Shown here in pieces: positions 52,772-61,850 of a stretch of DNA of 64,000 bases. The notes under the pieces are model-generated. The model ran no database searches, was not told where the DNA came from, and saw nothing but the letters and a program-made list of their open reading frames with translations. Every line of letters starts with the position of its first letter. Within the stretch, counting starts at the first letter, position 1. Source of the stretch: Tyzzerella sp963558545 (GTDB lineage Bacteria; Bacillota; Clostridia; Lachnospirales; CAG-274); the NCBI RefSeq assembly GCF_963558545.1, contig NZ_CAUWHO010000008.1, positions 1-64,000 on the forward strand, written 5' to 3'. Position numbers and translations under genes: made by a program.

Positions 52772-53377
52772 ATGAATATTAATGTGTCTAGTATCTATAA
52801 CGAAATTATTTCCAATATAGAATCTAAAATACCTATCCCTATTACAAATAAAACATATTATTACAATAATAACATAGATGAAGAAAAAAGTAAATCAGAA
52901 CAAAAATCTTTTACACAAATTTTAGATGATTATCAACAAAATGGTATACCAAAAAGCGATGTTTCTCAAGCTATAAAAGATGCTATATCAGAAGCTTCTG
53001 CAAAATATGGTATAGATGAGAGCCTTATCGCTGCTGTTATTCGCCAAGAAAGTAACTTTAACCCTAACGCTACATCATCATCTGGTGCTATGGGTCTTAT
53101 GCAGCTTATGCCAAAAACAGCTTCTGGACTTGGAGTTACTAATGCTTATGATATAGAGCAAAACATAGATGGTGGTACAAAATATCTTAAAAAACAACTA
53201 GATAGATTTGACAATAACACACAGCTTGCCTTAGCAGCATACAATGCAGGCCCTGGTAACGTTAATAAATATAATGGTATACCACCTTTTAAAGAAACTC
53301 AAAACTATGTGCCAAAAGTTTTAGGCTACCAAAAAGATTATATGCTACAGCAATATAATAAAAATAAAAAAATATAA
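52772..53377 (+). CDS. Lytic transglycosylase (SLT domain) without signal peptide
   Basis: 201 aa. Residues 70-195 form a Slt70-type goose-lysozyme fold: catalytic glutamate E93 in AVIRQESNFNPNA, then GAMGLMQLMPKTA, DGGTKYLKKQLD and LALAAYNAGPGNV. It cleaves peptidoglycan to 1,6-anhydro ends. The first 69 residues are polar and lack a signal peptide or membrane segment, so export must use another route; flagellar secretion is one possibility, given the rod genes in the window. Ribosome site GGGAG; own promoter and terminator. Confidence 0.9.
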   Translation: MNINVSSIYNEIISNIESKIPIPITNKTYYYNNNIDEEKSKSEQKSFTQILDDYQQNGIPKSDVSQAIKDAISEASAKYGIDESLIAAVIRQESNFNPNATSSSGAMGLMQLMPKTASGLGVTNAYDIEQNIDGGTKYLKKQLDRFDNNTQLALAAYNAGPGNVNKYNGIPPFKETQNYVPKVLGYQKDYMLQQYNKNKKI

Positions 53378-53387
53378 ACATTTTATT

Positions 53388-53416
53388 AATTGCCTATGTT
53401 TAAAACATAGGCAATT
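53388..53416 (+). terminator. Terminator after the lytic transglycosylase gene
   Basis: AATTGCCTATGTTT/AAACATAGGCAATT (14 bp, essentially no unpaired loop beyond one base plus closing pairs), followed by ATTATT. Confidence 0.8.
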
Positions 53417-53484
53417 ATTACTATTACACTAAGGCACATTTTACATACTAATTTTAAAAATATTTTCACAAAAGGATTGAAAAA

Positions 53485-54846
53485 ATGGATTTACCTATAA
53501 AATATATAGAAAAAATGCAAAATCTTTTAAAAGATGATTTTGATAAATATATTAAAAGCTTTAAAGATAAAAACTATCAAGGGCTTAGAGCTAACACTTT
53601 AAAAATTAACCCTAGCGATTTAAAACACTTATTAAACTTTGATTTAGAGCCTATACCTTGGTGTAACACAGGCTTTTATTATGAAGATAATCGACCTGCT
53701 AAAAGCCCTTATTATAATGCTGGTTTGTTTTACATACAAGAGCCTAGCGCTATGTCTACTGGTGCTATGTTACCTATAGAAGAAAATGACAAAGTATTGG
53801 ATATGTGTGCTGCTCCTGGTGGAAAAAGCACCCAAATAGCAGGCAAGCTAAACGGTACTGGTGTTTTAGTTACAAACGATATTAGTGCTACAAGGTGCAA
53901 GGCACTTCTTAAAAATATAGAAATAAGTGGAGTGTATAATGCTATCATAACTAATGAAACACCTAAAAATTTAGCCAAAAAGTTTAAAGGATACTTTAAT
54001 AAAATAATAGTAGATGCTCCTTGCTCTGGAGAAGGTATGTTTAGAAAAGATAAAGAGGCTATAAAAAGCTGGGAAACACATAAGACAGACTTTTGTTGTA
54101 ACCTTCAAAGAGAGATTTTATATTATGCTAAAGATATGCTAGATAATGGTGGTATAATAGCCTATTCTACTTGCACTTTTGCACCAGAAGAAAATGAACA
54201 AATGATAAATGAATTTTTATTACAAAATACAGATTTTGAACTTATAGATTTTGATAAATCATCTGGATTTGAAAATGGTAGAAAAGAATGGATAAACGAA
54301 AATAATATTGTGCCTGATATAGAAAAAACAGGGCGTCTTATGCCGTATAAAATAAAAGGAGAAGGTCATTTTTTAGCCCTACTTAGAAAAAAAGGAACAC
54401 CACAAAATCAAGATATAGTTAAAATAAAACAAACTAACAAAAAAGAGCTTATAGATATGAAAATATTTTTTAAAGAAAATTTAAATATCCCTATGTATGA
54501 AAATATAGAAATACATAAAACAAGTGTGTTTTCTATACCTAACGGAATAGATTTAAGTGGTCTTAGAGTTGTAAGAAGTGGTTTTTATTTAGGTGAGCTA
54601 AAGACAAAACGTTTTGAGCCATCTCAAGCTTTTGCTATGGGGTTAAAAAAAGATGATGCAAAATATACAATTTCATTTAACATAAACGATGAAAACTTAA
54701 CTAGATATTTAAAAGGAGAAAGCTTTCAAGTAGATACAAAAAAAGATGGTTGGCATCTTATTTGTATAGATAAGTACCCTATTGGTTGGGGTAAAGTACA
54801 AAAAGGCAGACTAAAAAATAAATATTTATCTGGTTGGAGAATTTAA
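53485..54846 (+). CDS. RsmF/NSUN-type RNA 5-methylcytosine methyltransferase
   Basis: 453 aa. SAM site DMCAAPGGKST at residues 106-116, the two active cysteines in DAPCSGEGMF (C180) and YSTCTF near 230, and a C-terminal PUA-like region (about 300-450) ending in KDGWHLICIDKYPIGWGKVQKGRLKN as in the RsmF group. Likely modifies rRNA in the cytoplasm; the target base is not readable. First gene of a rightward run with ygiQ, the DUF1877 gene, yjdM and an ABC-F gene, spaced 1-15 bases. Confidence 0.92.
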   Translation: MDLPIKYIEKMQNLLKDDFDKYIKSFKDKNYQGLRANTLKINPSDLKHLLNFDLEPIPWCNTGFYYEDNRPAKSPYYNAGLFYIQEPSAMSTGAMLPIEENDKVLDMCAAPGGKSTQIAGKLNGTGVLVTNDISATRCKALLKNIEISGVYNAIITNETPKNLAKKFKGYFNKIIVDAPCSGEGMFRKDKEAIKSWETHKTDFCCNLQREILYYAKDMLDNGGIIAYSTCTFAPEENEQMINEFLLQNTDFELIDFDKSSGFENGRKEWINENNIVPDIEKTGRLMPYKIKGEGHFLALLRKKGTPQNQDIVKIKQTNKKELIDMKIFFKENLNIPMYENIEIHKTSVFSIPNGIDLSGLRVVRSGFYLGELKTKRFEPSQAFAMGLKKDDAKYTISFNINDENLTRYLKGESFQVDTKKDGWHLICIDKYPIGWGKVQKGRLKNKYLSGWRI

Positions 54847-54856
54847 GGAGATTAAT

Positions 54857-56776
54857 ATGGACTTTTTACCAATTTGTAAAGAAGATATGACAAAAAGAGG
54901 TTGGGACGAGCTTGACTTTATACTTGTTACTGGAGATGCTTATGTAGACCACCCCTCCTTTGGTGCTGCTATAATAGCTAGACTTTTAGAAAGTAAAGGC
55001 TTTAAAATAGGTATAATTGCTCAACCAAACTGGAAAAATACTGATGACTTTAAAAAATTAGGAAAACCTAGACTTGCGTTTTTAGTTACAGGTGGTAACA
55101 TAGATTCTATGGTTAACCATTACAGCGTTGCTAAAAAAAGAAGAGAAAAAGATTTATACTCCCCTGGTGGTAAAAGTGGTCTTAGGCCAGATAGAGCAAC
55201 AATAGTATATTGCCAAAAAATAAGAGAGGCTTTTAAAAATATACCTATTGCAATAGGTGGTATAGAGGCAAGCCTTAGAAGATTATCTCATTATGATTAT
55301 TGGGATAACAAAGTAAGACGCTCTATTATTTTAGATTCTCAAGCAGATATACTAATGTTTGGTATGGGTGAGCATCAAATAGTTGAGCTTGCAGAAAGCC
55401 TAGATAGTGGTATACCAATAGAACAAATAACCTATATAAAAGGTACTGTTTATAAAACAAAAACATTAGAAAATATATATGAAGATTATATAATGCTACC
55501 TTCTTATAAAGAAGTATGTGAAGATAAAATTGTATATGCAAAAAGTTTTTTAAAACAATATGAAAATACAGACGCTGTTTTATCTAAAATGCTTATAGAA
55601 CCTTATAACGATGTTTATGTTGTGCAAAACAAACCTACTATGCCTCTTACAACAAGCGAGTTTGATAACTCTTATAGCCTGCCATATATGAGGAGCTATC
55701 ACCCTATTTATGAAAAAGATGGCGGTGTGCCTGCTATCGAAGAAGTTAAATTTAGCCTTATATCAAATCGTGGTTGCTTTGGTGGTTGCAATTTTTGTGC
55801 TTTAACGTTTCATCAAGGCAGAGTTGTGCAAGGACGTAGCCACCAATCTATTATTAGAGAGGCAGAAAAATTAGTATGGGAGCCAGATTTTAAAGGATAT
55901 ATCCACGATGTAGGAGGTCCTACTGCAAATTTTAGAGGCCCTGCCTGTGACAAACAATTTGATAAAGGTGCTTGCACTCATAAACAATGTCTTTTCCCAG
56001 AGCCTTGTAAAAAACTTAAAATAGACCATACAGATTATTTAAAACTTTTACAAAAACTTAGAAAAATACCAAAAGTAAAAAAAGTGTTTGTACGCTCTGG
56101 CATTAGATATGACTATCTTATACACGATAAAAATAATCAACAATTTTTTGAAGAATTATGTGAGCATCATATTAGTGGACAATTAAAAGTTGCTCCCGAG
56201 CATATATCTGATAAAGTTTTATCTAAAATGGGCAAACCATCTAAAAATGTTTACGAAAAATTTGTTAAAAAATACTACGATGTAAACCATCAGGTAGGAA
56301 AAGACCAATATCTTGTACCATATCTTATGAGTAGCCACCCTGGTAGTGATTTAGATGCTGCAATAGAGCTTGCCGAATATTTAAGAGATTTGGGATATAT
56401 GCCAGAGCAAGTGCAAGATTTTTATCCTACTCCTATGACACTATCTACCTGTATGTACTATACAGAGCTAGACCCTAGAAATATGACTCCTGTTTATGTA
56501 CCTAAAAATCCTCACGAAAAAGCTATGCAAAGAGCTCTAATGCAATATAGAATGCCTAAAAACTATGATTTAGTGCTAGAGGCTTTAAAAAAAGCTAACC
56601 GTATGGATTTAGTAGGTTTTGATAAACATTGTCTTATAAGACCTAGAAAAAGTGCTAGCGAAAAAGAGTTTTATAAGAAAAACTCTGTAACAAAAAATAA
56701 AAAATCTAAAGATTTAAAACAAAATTTAAAAAATAAAAAAACAATAAGAAACGTTCATAAAAAGAAAGGTAAATAA
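54857..56776 (+). CDS. YgiQ family radical SAM protein
   Basis: 639 aa. N-terminal UPF0313 part (FLPICKEDMTKRGWDELDFILVTGDAYVDHPSFGAAIIA pattern) leads to the radical SAM cluster near residues 305-315 (RGCFGGCNFC). A second cysteine set DKGACTHKQCLFPEPCKKL near 370-390 may hold another cluster. The last 40 residues are Lys/Asn-rich. The family is widespread but its reaction is unknown. AAGGAG ribosome site, 10 bases after the methyltransferase gene. Confidence 0.93.
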   Translation: MDFLPICKEDMTKRGWDELDFILVTGDAYVDHPSFGAAIIARLLESKGFKIGIIAQPNWKNTDDFKKLGKPRLAFLVTGGNIDSMVNHYSVAKKRREKDLYSPGGKSGLRPDRATIVYCQKIREAFKNIPIAIGGIEASLRRLSHYDYWDNKVRRSIILDSQADILMFGMGEHQIVELAESLDSGIPIEQITYIKGTVYKTKTLENIYEDYIMLPSYKEVCEDKIVYAKSFLKQYENTDAVLSKMLIEPYNDVYVVQNKPTMPLTTSEFDNSYSLPYMRSYHPIYEKDGGVPAIEEVKFSLISNRGCFGGCNFCALTFHQGRVVQGRSHQSIIREAEKLVWEPDFKGYIHDVGGPTANFRGPACDKQFDKGACTHKQCLFPEPCKKLKIDHTDYLKLLQKLRKIPKVKKVFVRSGIRYDYLIHDKNNQQFFEELCEHHISGQLKVAPEHISDKVLSKMGKPSKNVYEKFVKKYYDVNHQVGKDQYLVPYLMSSHPGSDLDAAIELAEYLRDLGYMPEQVQDFYPTPMTLSTCMYYTELDPRNMTPVYVPKNPHEKAMQRALMQYRMPKNYDLVLEALKKANRMDLVGFDKHCLIRPRKSASEKEFYKKNSVTKNKKSKDLKQNLKNKKTIRNVHKKKGK

Positions 56777-56777
56777 A

Positions 56778-57269
56778 ATGATAGCTAATTATTTTATTAT
56801 AGATGACTTTTTATTAAAACAATTAAATAATGCCAATATATACAACAAAATAGAATATATGCTAGATAATGATGATATTTACCCTTGTTGTGATATAGAT
56901 ACTATATGGAACGGACTTTATTTTCTTATATCTTCCAAAAAAGACCCTATTTATGATAAAGGTTTATTTGAAGATTATGCAAAAAGTGCTTTCATATTTG
57001 GCGATATAGTCTTTAACACAAAAGAATATATATCTTATATAAAAAAAGATGAACTATCTAAAATTATTGAAGAAATAGAAAAAATAAATATTAATGACTT
57101 TAATTTTGACCCAAAAATATTTGACCAAAATAAAATATTTCCTAATATGTGGCTTAAAGAAGATAAAGAGATTTTATTTGAAGAAATAGAAATGGCTTTT
57201 GATGAGCTAAAAAACTTTTTTATACAAGCAAACAACAAAAATAAAAATATACTAATTACTATTATGTAA
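56778..57269 (+). CDS. DUF1877 (YfbM-like) protein
   Basis: 163 aa. The pattern DIDTIWNGLYFLIS, GDIVFNTKEYISYIKKDELSKIIEEIEKI and FPNMWLKEDKEILFEEIEMAFDELKNFFIQA matches the DUF1877/YfbM fold, a cytoplasmic family of unknown role. It starts one base after ygiQ, so it is co-transcribed. Weakest call in the run because motifs are few. Confidence 0.7.
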   Translation: MIANYFIIDDFLLKQLNNANIYNKIEYMLDNDDIYPCCDIDTIWNGLYFLISSKKDPIYDKGLFEDYAKSAFIFGDIVFNTKEYISYIKKDELSKIIEEIEKININDFNFDPKIFDQNKIFPNMWLKEDKEILFEEIEMAFDELKNFFIQANNKNKNILITIM

Positions 57270-57284
57270 ATGGAGGATAAAAAA

Positions 57285-57623
57285 ATGGAAAATTTACCAA
57301 ATTGCCCAAAATGTAATTCTGAATATACTTATGAAGACGGTAACTTACTTATATGCCCAGAATGTGCATACGAATGGAATAAAGATATGGTAGAAGAAGA
57401 AAATGTTATAAAAGATGCTAACGGAAACGTATTAAATGACGGTGATAGCGTTATAGTTATAAAAGACTTAAAAGTTAAAGGTGCATCATCTTCTATAAAA
57501 GTTGGTACAAAGGTAAAAAATATACGTCTTATATATGATGCTCCTGATGACCACGATATAGATTGCAAAATAGACGGTTTTGGTGCTATGAAGCTAAAAT
57601 CTTCTGTTGTTAAAAAAGCATAA
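57285..57623 (+). CDS. YjdM/PhnA-like zinc-ribbon protein
   Basis: 112 aa from the ATG at 57285; the earlier in-frame ATG at 57270 is itself part of the ATGGAGG ribosome site. An N-terminal zinc ribbon (CPKC and CPEC, residues 9-31) precedes a beta domain with DANGNVLNDGDSVIVIKDLKVKG and GFGAMKLKSSVVKKA. Once named PhnA, the family does not act in the C-P lyase pathway and its role is unknown. Confidence 0.9.
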   Translation: MENLPNCPKCNSEYTYEDGNLLICPECAYEWNKDMVEEENVIKDANGNVLNDGDSVIVIKDLKVKGASSSIKVGTKVKNIRLIYDAPDDHDIDCKIDGFGAMKLKSSVVKKA

Positions 57624-57637
57624 TTGGAGGTTTTAAA

Positions 57638-59260
57638 ATGTTAACTGTTAATAATGTAACTTTAAGGCTTGGTAAAAGAGCTTTATTTGAAGATGTAAAT
57701 ATAAAATTTACACCTGGTAACTGCTATGGGCTTATCGGTGCTAATGGTGCTGGTAAATCTACCTTTTTAAAAATATTATCAGGGCAGATAGAGTCTACAT
57801 CTGGTGATGTTGTAGTAGATAAAGGAGAGCGTATATCTTTTCTACAACAAGACCATTTTAAATATGACGAATTTATTGTATTAGATACTGTTATTATGGG
57901 TAACAAACGCCTTTATGAAATAATGAAAGAAAAAGATGCTATATATGCAAAAGAAGACTTTTCTGAAGAAGACGGCATTAAGGCTAGTGAACTTGAAGAA
58001 GAATTTGCAGATATGGACGGTTGGAACGCTGAGCCTGATGCTGCTAACCTTTTAAATGGTCTTGGTATATCTCCAGATTTACATTATAAATATCTAAAAG
58101 ATTTAACAGGTCCTGAAAAAGTTAAAGTATTGCTTGCTCAAGCTCTTTTTGGTAAACCTGATATTTTACTACTAGATGAGCCTACAAACCATTTAGACCT
58201 TTTAGCTATAAACTGGCTTGAAGAGTTTTTAATAAATTTTGAAAATACCACAATTGTTGTATCTCACGATAGATACTTTTTAAACAAAGTTTGTACACAT
58301 ATAGCCGATATAGACTATTCTAAAATACAGCTCTATGCTGGTAACTATGACTTTTGGTACGAATCTAGCCAACTTTTAATAAGACAAATGAAAGATGCTA
58401 ACCGTAAAAAAGAAGAAAAAATTAAAGAGCTTCAAGAGTTTATCCAACGTTTTAGTGCCAATGCCTCAAAATCTAAACAAGCAACATCTAGAAAAAAAGC
58501 TCTTGAAAAAATAGAATTAGATGAAATTAGACCATCTAGCAGAAAATATCCTTATATAGACTTTAAACCTAATAGAGATATAGGAAACGAAGTTTTAACA
58601 GTAACTAACCTATCTAAAACAATAGATGGTGTAAAAGTGTTAGACAATATATCTTTTATGTTATCTAGCGAAGATAAAGTTGCTTTTGTTGGCTCTAATG
58701 AAATAGCAAAAACTACCCTATTTAAAATTTTATCAGGTGAAATAGAAGCAGATGAAGGTGAATTTAAATGGGGCATAACTACATCTTTTGCATATTTTCC
58801 TAAAGACCATAATGAAGAATTTGAAAATGACTATTCAATAGTTGATTGGCTTATGCAATATTCTCCTGAAAAAGATACTACATTTGTAAGAGGGTTTTTA
58901 GGTAGAATGTTGTTTTCTGGTGAAGAAGCCCTTAAAAAAATAAATGTATTATCTGGTGGAGAAAAGGTGCGTTGTCTTTTTTCTAAAATGATGATGTCTG
59001 GTGCTAACATACTTATGTTTGATGAACCTACTAACCATTTAGATATGGAATCTATAACAGCTCTTAATAATGCTTTAATAAAGTTTCCTGGTGTAATTTT
59101 ATTTTCATCTCAAGACCATCAAATAGTTCAAACTACTGCTAATAGAATTATGGAATTTACAGAAAATGGATTAATTGATAAAAAGACAACTTATGATGAA
59201 TACTTAGAAGAAGATAAAGATGCTTTAAAACGACAAGTTTATAACGTTGTAACAGAGTAA
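57638..59260 (+). CDS. ABC-F family ATPase (YkpA/YbiT-like)
   Basis: 540 aa with two ABC domains. Domain 1: GANGAGKST near residue 35 and LLLDEPTNHLD, but the signature before it reads LTGPEKVK instead of LSGGQ. Domain 2: the P-loop reads GSNEIAKTT, lacking two of the usual glycines, while LSGGEKVR and MFDEPTNHLD are normal. Such departures are frequent in this subfamily as far as I recall, so reduced turnover rather than loss of function is likely. Acts on ribosomes. Last gene of the rightward run; its terminator has been split by repeat copy 2. Confidence 0.9.
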   Translation: MLTVNNVTLRLGKRALFEDVNIKFTPGNCYGLIGANGAGKSTFLKILSGQIESTSGDVVVDKGERISFLQQDHFKYDEFIVLDTVIMGNKRLYEIMKEKDAIYAKEDFSEEDGIKASELEEEFADMDGWNAEPDAANLLNGLGISPDLHYKYLKDLTGPEKVKVLLAQALFGKPDILLLDEPTNHLDLLAINWLEEFLINFENTTIVVSHDRYFLNKVCTHIADIDYSKIQLYAGNYDFWYESSQLLIRQMKDANRKKEEKIKELQEFIQRFSANASKSKQATSRKKALEKIELDEIRPSSRKYPYIDFKPNRDIGNEVLTVTNLSKTIDGVKVLDNISFMLSSEDKVAFVGSNEIAKTTLFKILSGEIEADEGEFKWGITTSFAYFPKDHNEEFENDYSIVDWLMQYSPEKDTTFVRGFLGRMLFSGEEALKKINVLSGGEKVRCLFSKMMMSGANILMFDEPTNHLDMESITALNNALIKFPGVILFSSQDHQIVQTTANRIMEFTENGLIDKKTTYDEYLEEDKDALKRQVYNVVTE

Positions 59261-59281
59261 TACTTATAAATATGTAATATA

Positions 59282-59560
59282 AAAAGCTAAGTATAAAACT
59301 TAGCTTTGAGTTTGTAGACAAAGTCTACAAACTCTTCAAAAAAATAACAAGTTTATTTTTTTGAGATACTATAAGAAAAAGCCTATTTCTTCGTACAAGG
59401 GCTAAAGCCCCTAGAAATGTGGCTTTTACACAATCCAAGGCAAAGCCTCGTCTTGTGATTAAAATTTTTATACCCTATAAATAGGATATAAAAATGAAAA
59501 AAATTTACTTTAATATTATTTTGTTTAAAGTCTAAAAGCTAAGTATAAAACTTAGCTTTT
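59282..59560 (-). repeat. Multi-hairpin repeat element, copy 2 (inverted), between duplicated terminators
   Basis: Core 59308-59534 matches the reverse complement of 34529-34756 along its whole length, roughly nine bases in ten by eye. It is bounded by a 26-bp perfect direct repeat containing the hairpin AAAGCTAAGT/ACTTAGCTTT, at about 59282-59307 and 59534-59559. The left copy keeps the A-run of a terminator and the right copy the T-run. It lies between the ABC-F gene and a convergent HD gene. No open frame of note. Confidence 0.87.
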
Positions 59561-59653
59561 TATATTATTAAAATTATAGTCTTTTTTATTAATTTTTGTA
59601 CAAATAAAGTATAGATACCTACTTTAAATAATTTTTATCCAAAAGATTAATTA

Positions 59654-60178
59654 TTAAGATGTAACACCCCTAGAGAACATTTTAAGCCTTCCAACAGCTT
59701 TATATCCCTGTACAACAACCTCTGCAACTGCACAGTACTTATCTACCCAAGTTAAAATATAGCTTTCTTTATATTTAGGAAATGATTGGGATAAAGGCCA
59801 CATATGATTTACTATTGCATCTTTTTCTATCTCATTAAGCTCTGTTAATGCTTCAGCATTTTTAAGAGCTTCTTTTGGATGATGAAAAGCGTGATGTTGC
59901 TCTGTTTCTACTTTACGCCAATCATATAAATATAAATCGTGTAAAATACCTGCTCTAGCTACCGATTTATAATCTAACCCCCTTTTTTTAGCCCATAAAA
60001 AACTATAATAAGCAACATTTAAACTATGTTGTAGTCTACTAGTGTTACAATGTTGTACAAAATTATCTAGTTCTTTAACTTCATCTAAATGTATTATATC
60101 TTTAATACATTCCATAAACTCCTTTGCCAGCTCATCTTCATTGTTAGTTAACTTTCTTTTAGACCAAATAGCTTTCAT
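59654..60178 (-). CDS. HD-domain phosphohydrolase
   Basis: 174 aa. Metal-binding histidines and aspartate of the HD fold are H51 (SRLQHSLNVAYYSF), H80-D81 (ARAGILHDLYLYDW), H99-H100 region (EQHHAFHHPKEAL) and DAIVNHMWPL. Proteins of this size in Clostridia are annotated as predicted phosphohydrolases with unknown substrate. AGAAGG ribosome site. Single gene facing the repeat element; no terminator of its own other than the repeat's hairpins. Confidence 0.85.
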   Translation of the reverse strand: MKAIWSKRKLTNNEDELAKEFMECIKDIIHLDEVKELDNFVQHCNTSRLQHSLNVAYYSFLWAKKRGLDYKSVARAGILHDLYLYDWRKVETEQHHAFHHPKEALKNAEALTELNEIEKDAIVNHMWPLSQSFPKYKESYILTWVDKYCAVAEVVVQGYKAVGRLKMFSRGVTS

Positions 60179-60342
60179 AAAAAAATACCTTCTTCCATTT
60201 TTAATATATTATCTAGTTATCTAGTATGGTTTTATTATATCATAATTTAAATAAAAATAGTAATATATTTTTATAGTAATTTATACTAAATTTTTATCAT
60301 ATTATATAATAAGTTTTGTTTTATTTTTAAGGGGGATTTTTT

Positions 60343-61629
60343 TTGAAAAACACAAATACTATACAAACTTTAGAAAATGAAAATATTAATATTTTACAAA
60401 ATGAGGAAAATAATATTGGATATTTAAAATTTGGTGTATTTGATATAACTGTTGCAAAACCATTAGAATCGGCTCAAATAGTTATAAGCAATGGAGATAA
60501 AAATATTACAACAATATTTACAAATGAATCTGGGCAGACATCTCCTATACCACTAGAAACACCACCGTTAGAATATTCATTAGAGCCAGGTAGCCCTATG
60601 CCATATAGCACATATAATGCTGTAATAACTGCTGATGGCTACGAAACGGAGGAAGTTGAAGGAATTCAAGTATATATTAATAACCAATCTATACAAAATA
60701 TATATATGAAACCTATATCATTAGCAGATAAACCAAAAGAAGTAATTGTTATACCTCCACCTACTATATATGGAGATTATCCAGAAAAAATACCAGAAGC
60801 AGAAGAAAAAGAACTGCCAGATGAGTCTGGATTTATCGTTTTAGACAAGGTTGTTATCCCAGAATTTATAGTAGTACACGATGGCGACCCAAACGATAAC
60901 ACAGCACCTAATTATTGGGTACCTTATAAAGATTATATCAAAAATGTAGCATCAAGTGAAATCTTTTCCACTTGGCCAGATGCCGCTATAAGAGCAAATA
61001 TTTTAGCTATAAATTCTTTTACATTAAATAGAGTTTATACAGAATGGTATAGGTCTAGAGGTAAAAACTTTACAATAACAAATTCTACAAGATTTGACCA
61101 ATTTTTTGTACCAGATAGAAATATTTTTGAAGAAATAAGTATAGTAGTAGATGAAATGTTTACAACATATATTAAAAGGCCTAACCAAAGGCAACCTCTT
61201 TTAACTCAATATTGCGATGGAAACCGTGTAAGTTGTCCAAACTGGCTTAGCCAATGGGGTTCTAAAAATTTAGCAGAAAACGGATATAGTGCACTTCAAA
61301 TTTTAAGATACTACTATGGAAATGATATATTTTTAGACAATGCAGAAAAGGTAAGTGGTATACCTTCTTCTTATCCAGGATTTCCTTTAGAGCTTGGCTC
61401 AAGTGGCGAAGATGTAAGAACTATACAAAATCAATTAAATTCTATCTCAAACAATTACCCTGCTATTAATAAACTTAGAGCAGACGGTATATTTGGAGAC
61501 CAAACTAAAGCATCTGTTTTAACTTTCCAACAAATTTTTAATATGCCTGAATCTGGTATAGTAGATTTTTCTACTTGGTATGAAATATCTAAAGTTTTTG
61601 TGGCAGTAGAAAGAATAGCAGAATTATAA
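60343..61629 (+). CDS. SpoIID-like protein with C-terminal peptidoglycan-binding domain
   Basis: 428 aa. The start is TTG at 60343 with GGGGGA upstream. Residues 25-120 look like a carboxypeptidase-regulatory or transthyretin-type beta domain (FDITVAKPLESAQIVISN). Residues about 180-325 resemble the SpoIID/LytB family: VPYKDYIKNVASSEIFSTWPDAAIRANILAINSFTLNR parallels the SpoIID pattern in which residues feed into the amidase-enhancing fold. Residues 348-415 are a PG_binding_1 domain (LGSSGEDVRTIQNQLN, DGIFGDQTKASVLTFQ). No signal peptide. Probably wall- or spore-related; function inferred. Confidence 0.75.
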   Translation: MKNTNTIQTLENENINILQNEENNIGYLKFGVFDITVAKPLESAQIVISNGDKNITTIFTNESGQTSPIPLETPPLEYSLEPGSPMPYSTYNAVITADGYETEEVEGIQVYINNQSIQNIYMKPISLADKPKEVIVIPPPTIYGDYPEKIPEAEEKELPDESGFIVLDKVVIPEFIVVHDGDPNDNTAPNYWVPYKDYIKNVASSEIFSTWPDAAIRANILAINSFTLNRVYTEWYRSRGKNFTITNSTRFDQFFVPDRNIFEEISIVVDEMFTTYIKRPNQRQPLLTQYCDGNRVSCPNWLSQWGSKNLAENGYSALQILRYYYGNDIFLDNAEKVSGIPSSYPGFPLELGSSGEDVRTIQNQLNSISNNYPAINKLRADGIFGDQTKASVLTFQQIFNMPESGIVDFSTWYEISKVFVAVERIAEL

Positions 61630-61679
61630 CTTTTATTTTTAATTTAAAATATAAATTATATAGTAATCCAAGTAAATCT

Positions 61680-61711
61680 AAAATAAGAGTGTAAAATTAC
61701 ACTCTTATTTT
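61680..61711 (+). terminator. Terminator after the SpoIID-like gene
   Basis: Perfect inverted repeat AAAATAAGAGTGTAA/TTACACTCTTATTTT, 51 bases beyond the stop, followed by TAATCT. Confidence 0.75.
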
Positions 61712-61793
61712 AATCTATATAAACAAAAAAATAATTATAAATTGTTAAATAAATGGTATATTAAATATTTTATCTTTATTTTATAATCATTTT

Positions 61794-61833
61794 TTTGGAG
61801 CTTTATATTAATATACTATTATAAAGCTCCAAA
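61794..61833 (-). terminator. Hairpin after thrS
   Basis: TTTGGAGCTTTATA/TATAAAGCTCCAAA (14 bp) 18 bases beyond the thrS stop. On the minus strand an A-run rather than a T-run follows, so its efficiency as a terminator is doubtful. Confidence 0.5.
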
Positions 61834-61850
61834 TGTTGATACAGTTTATA

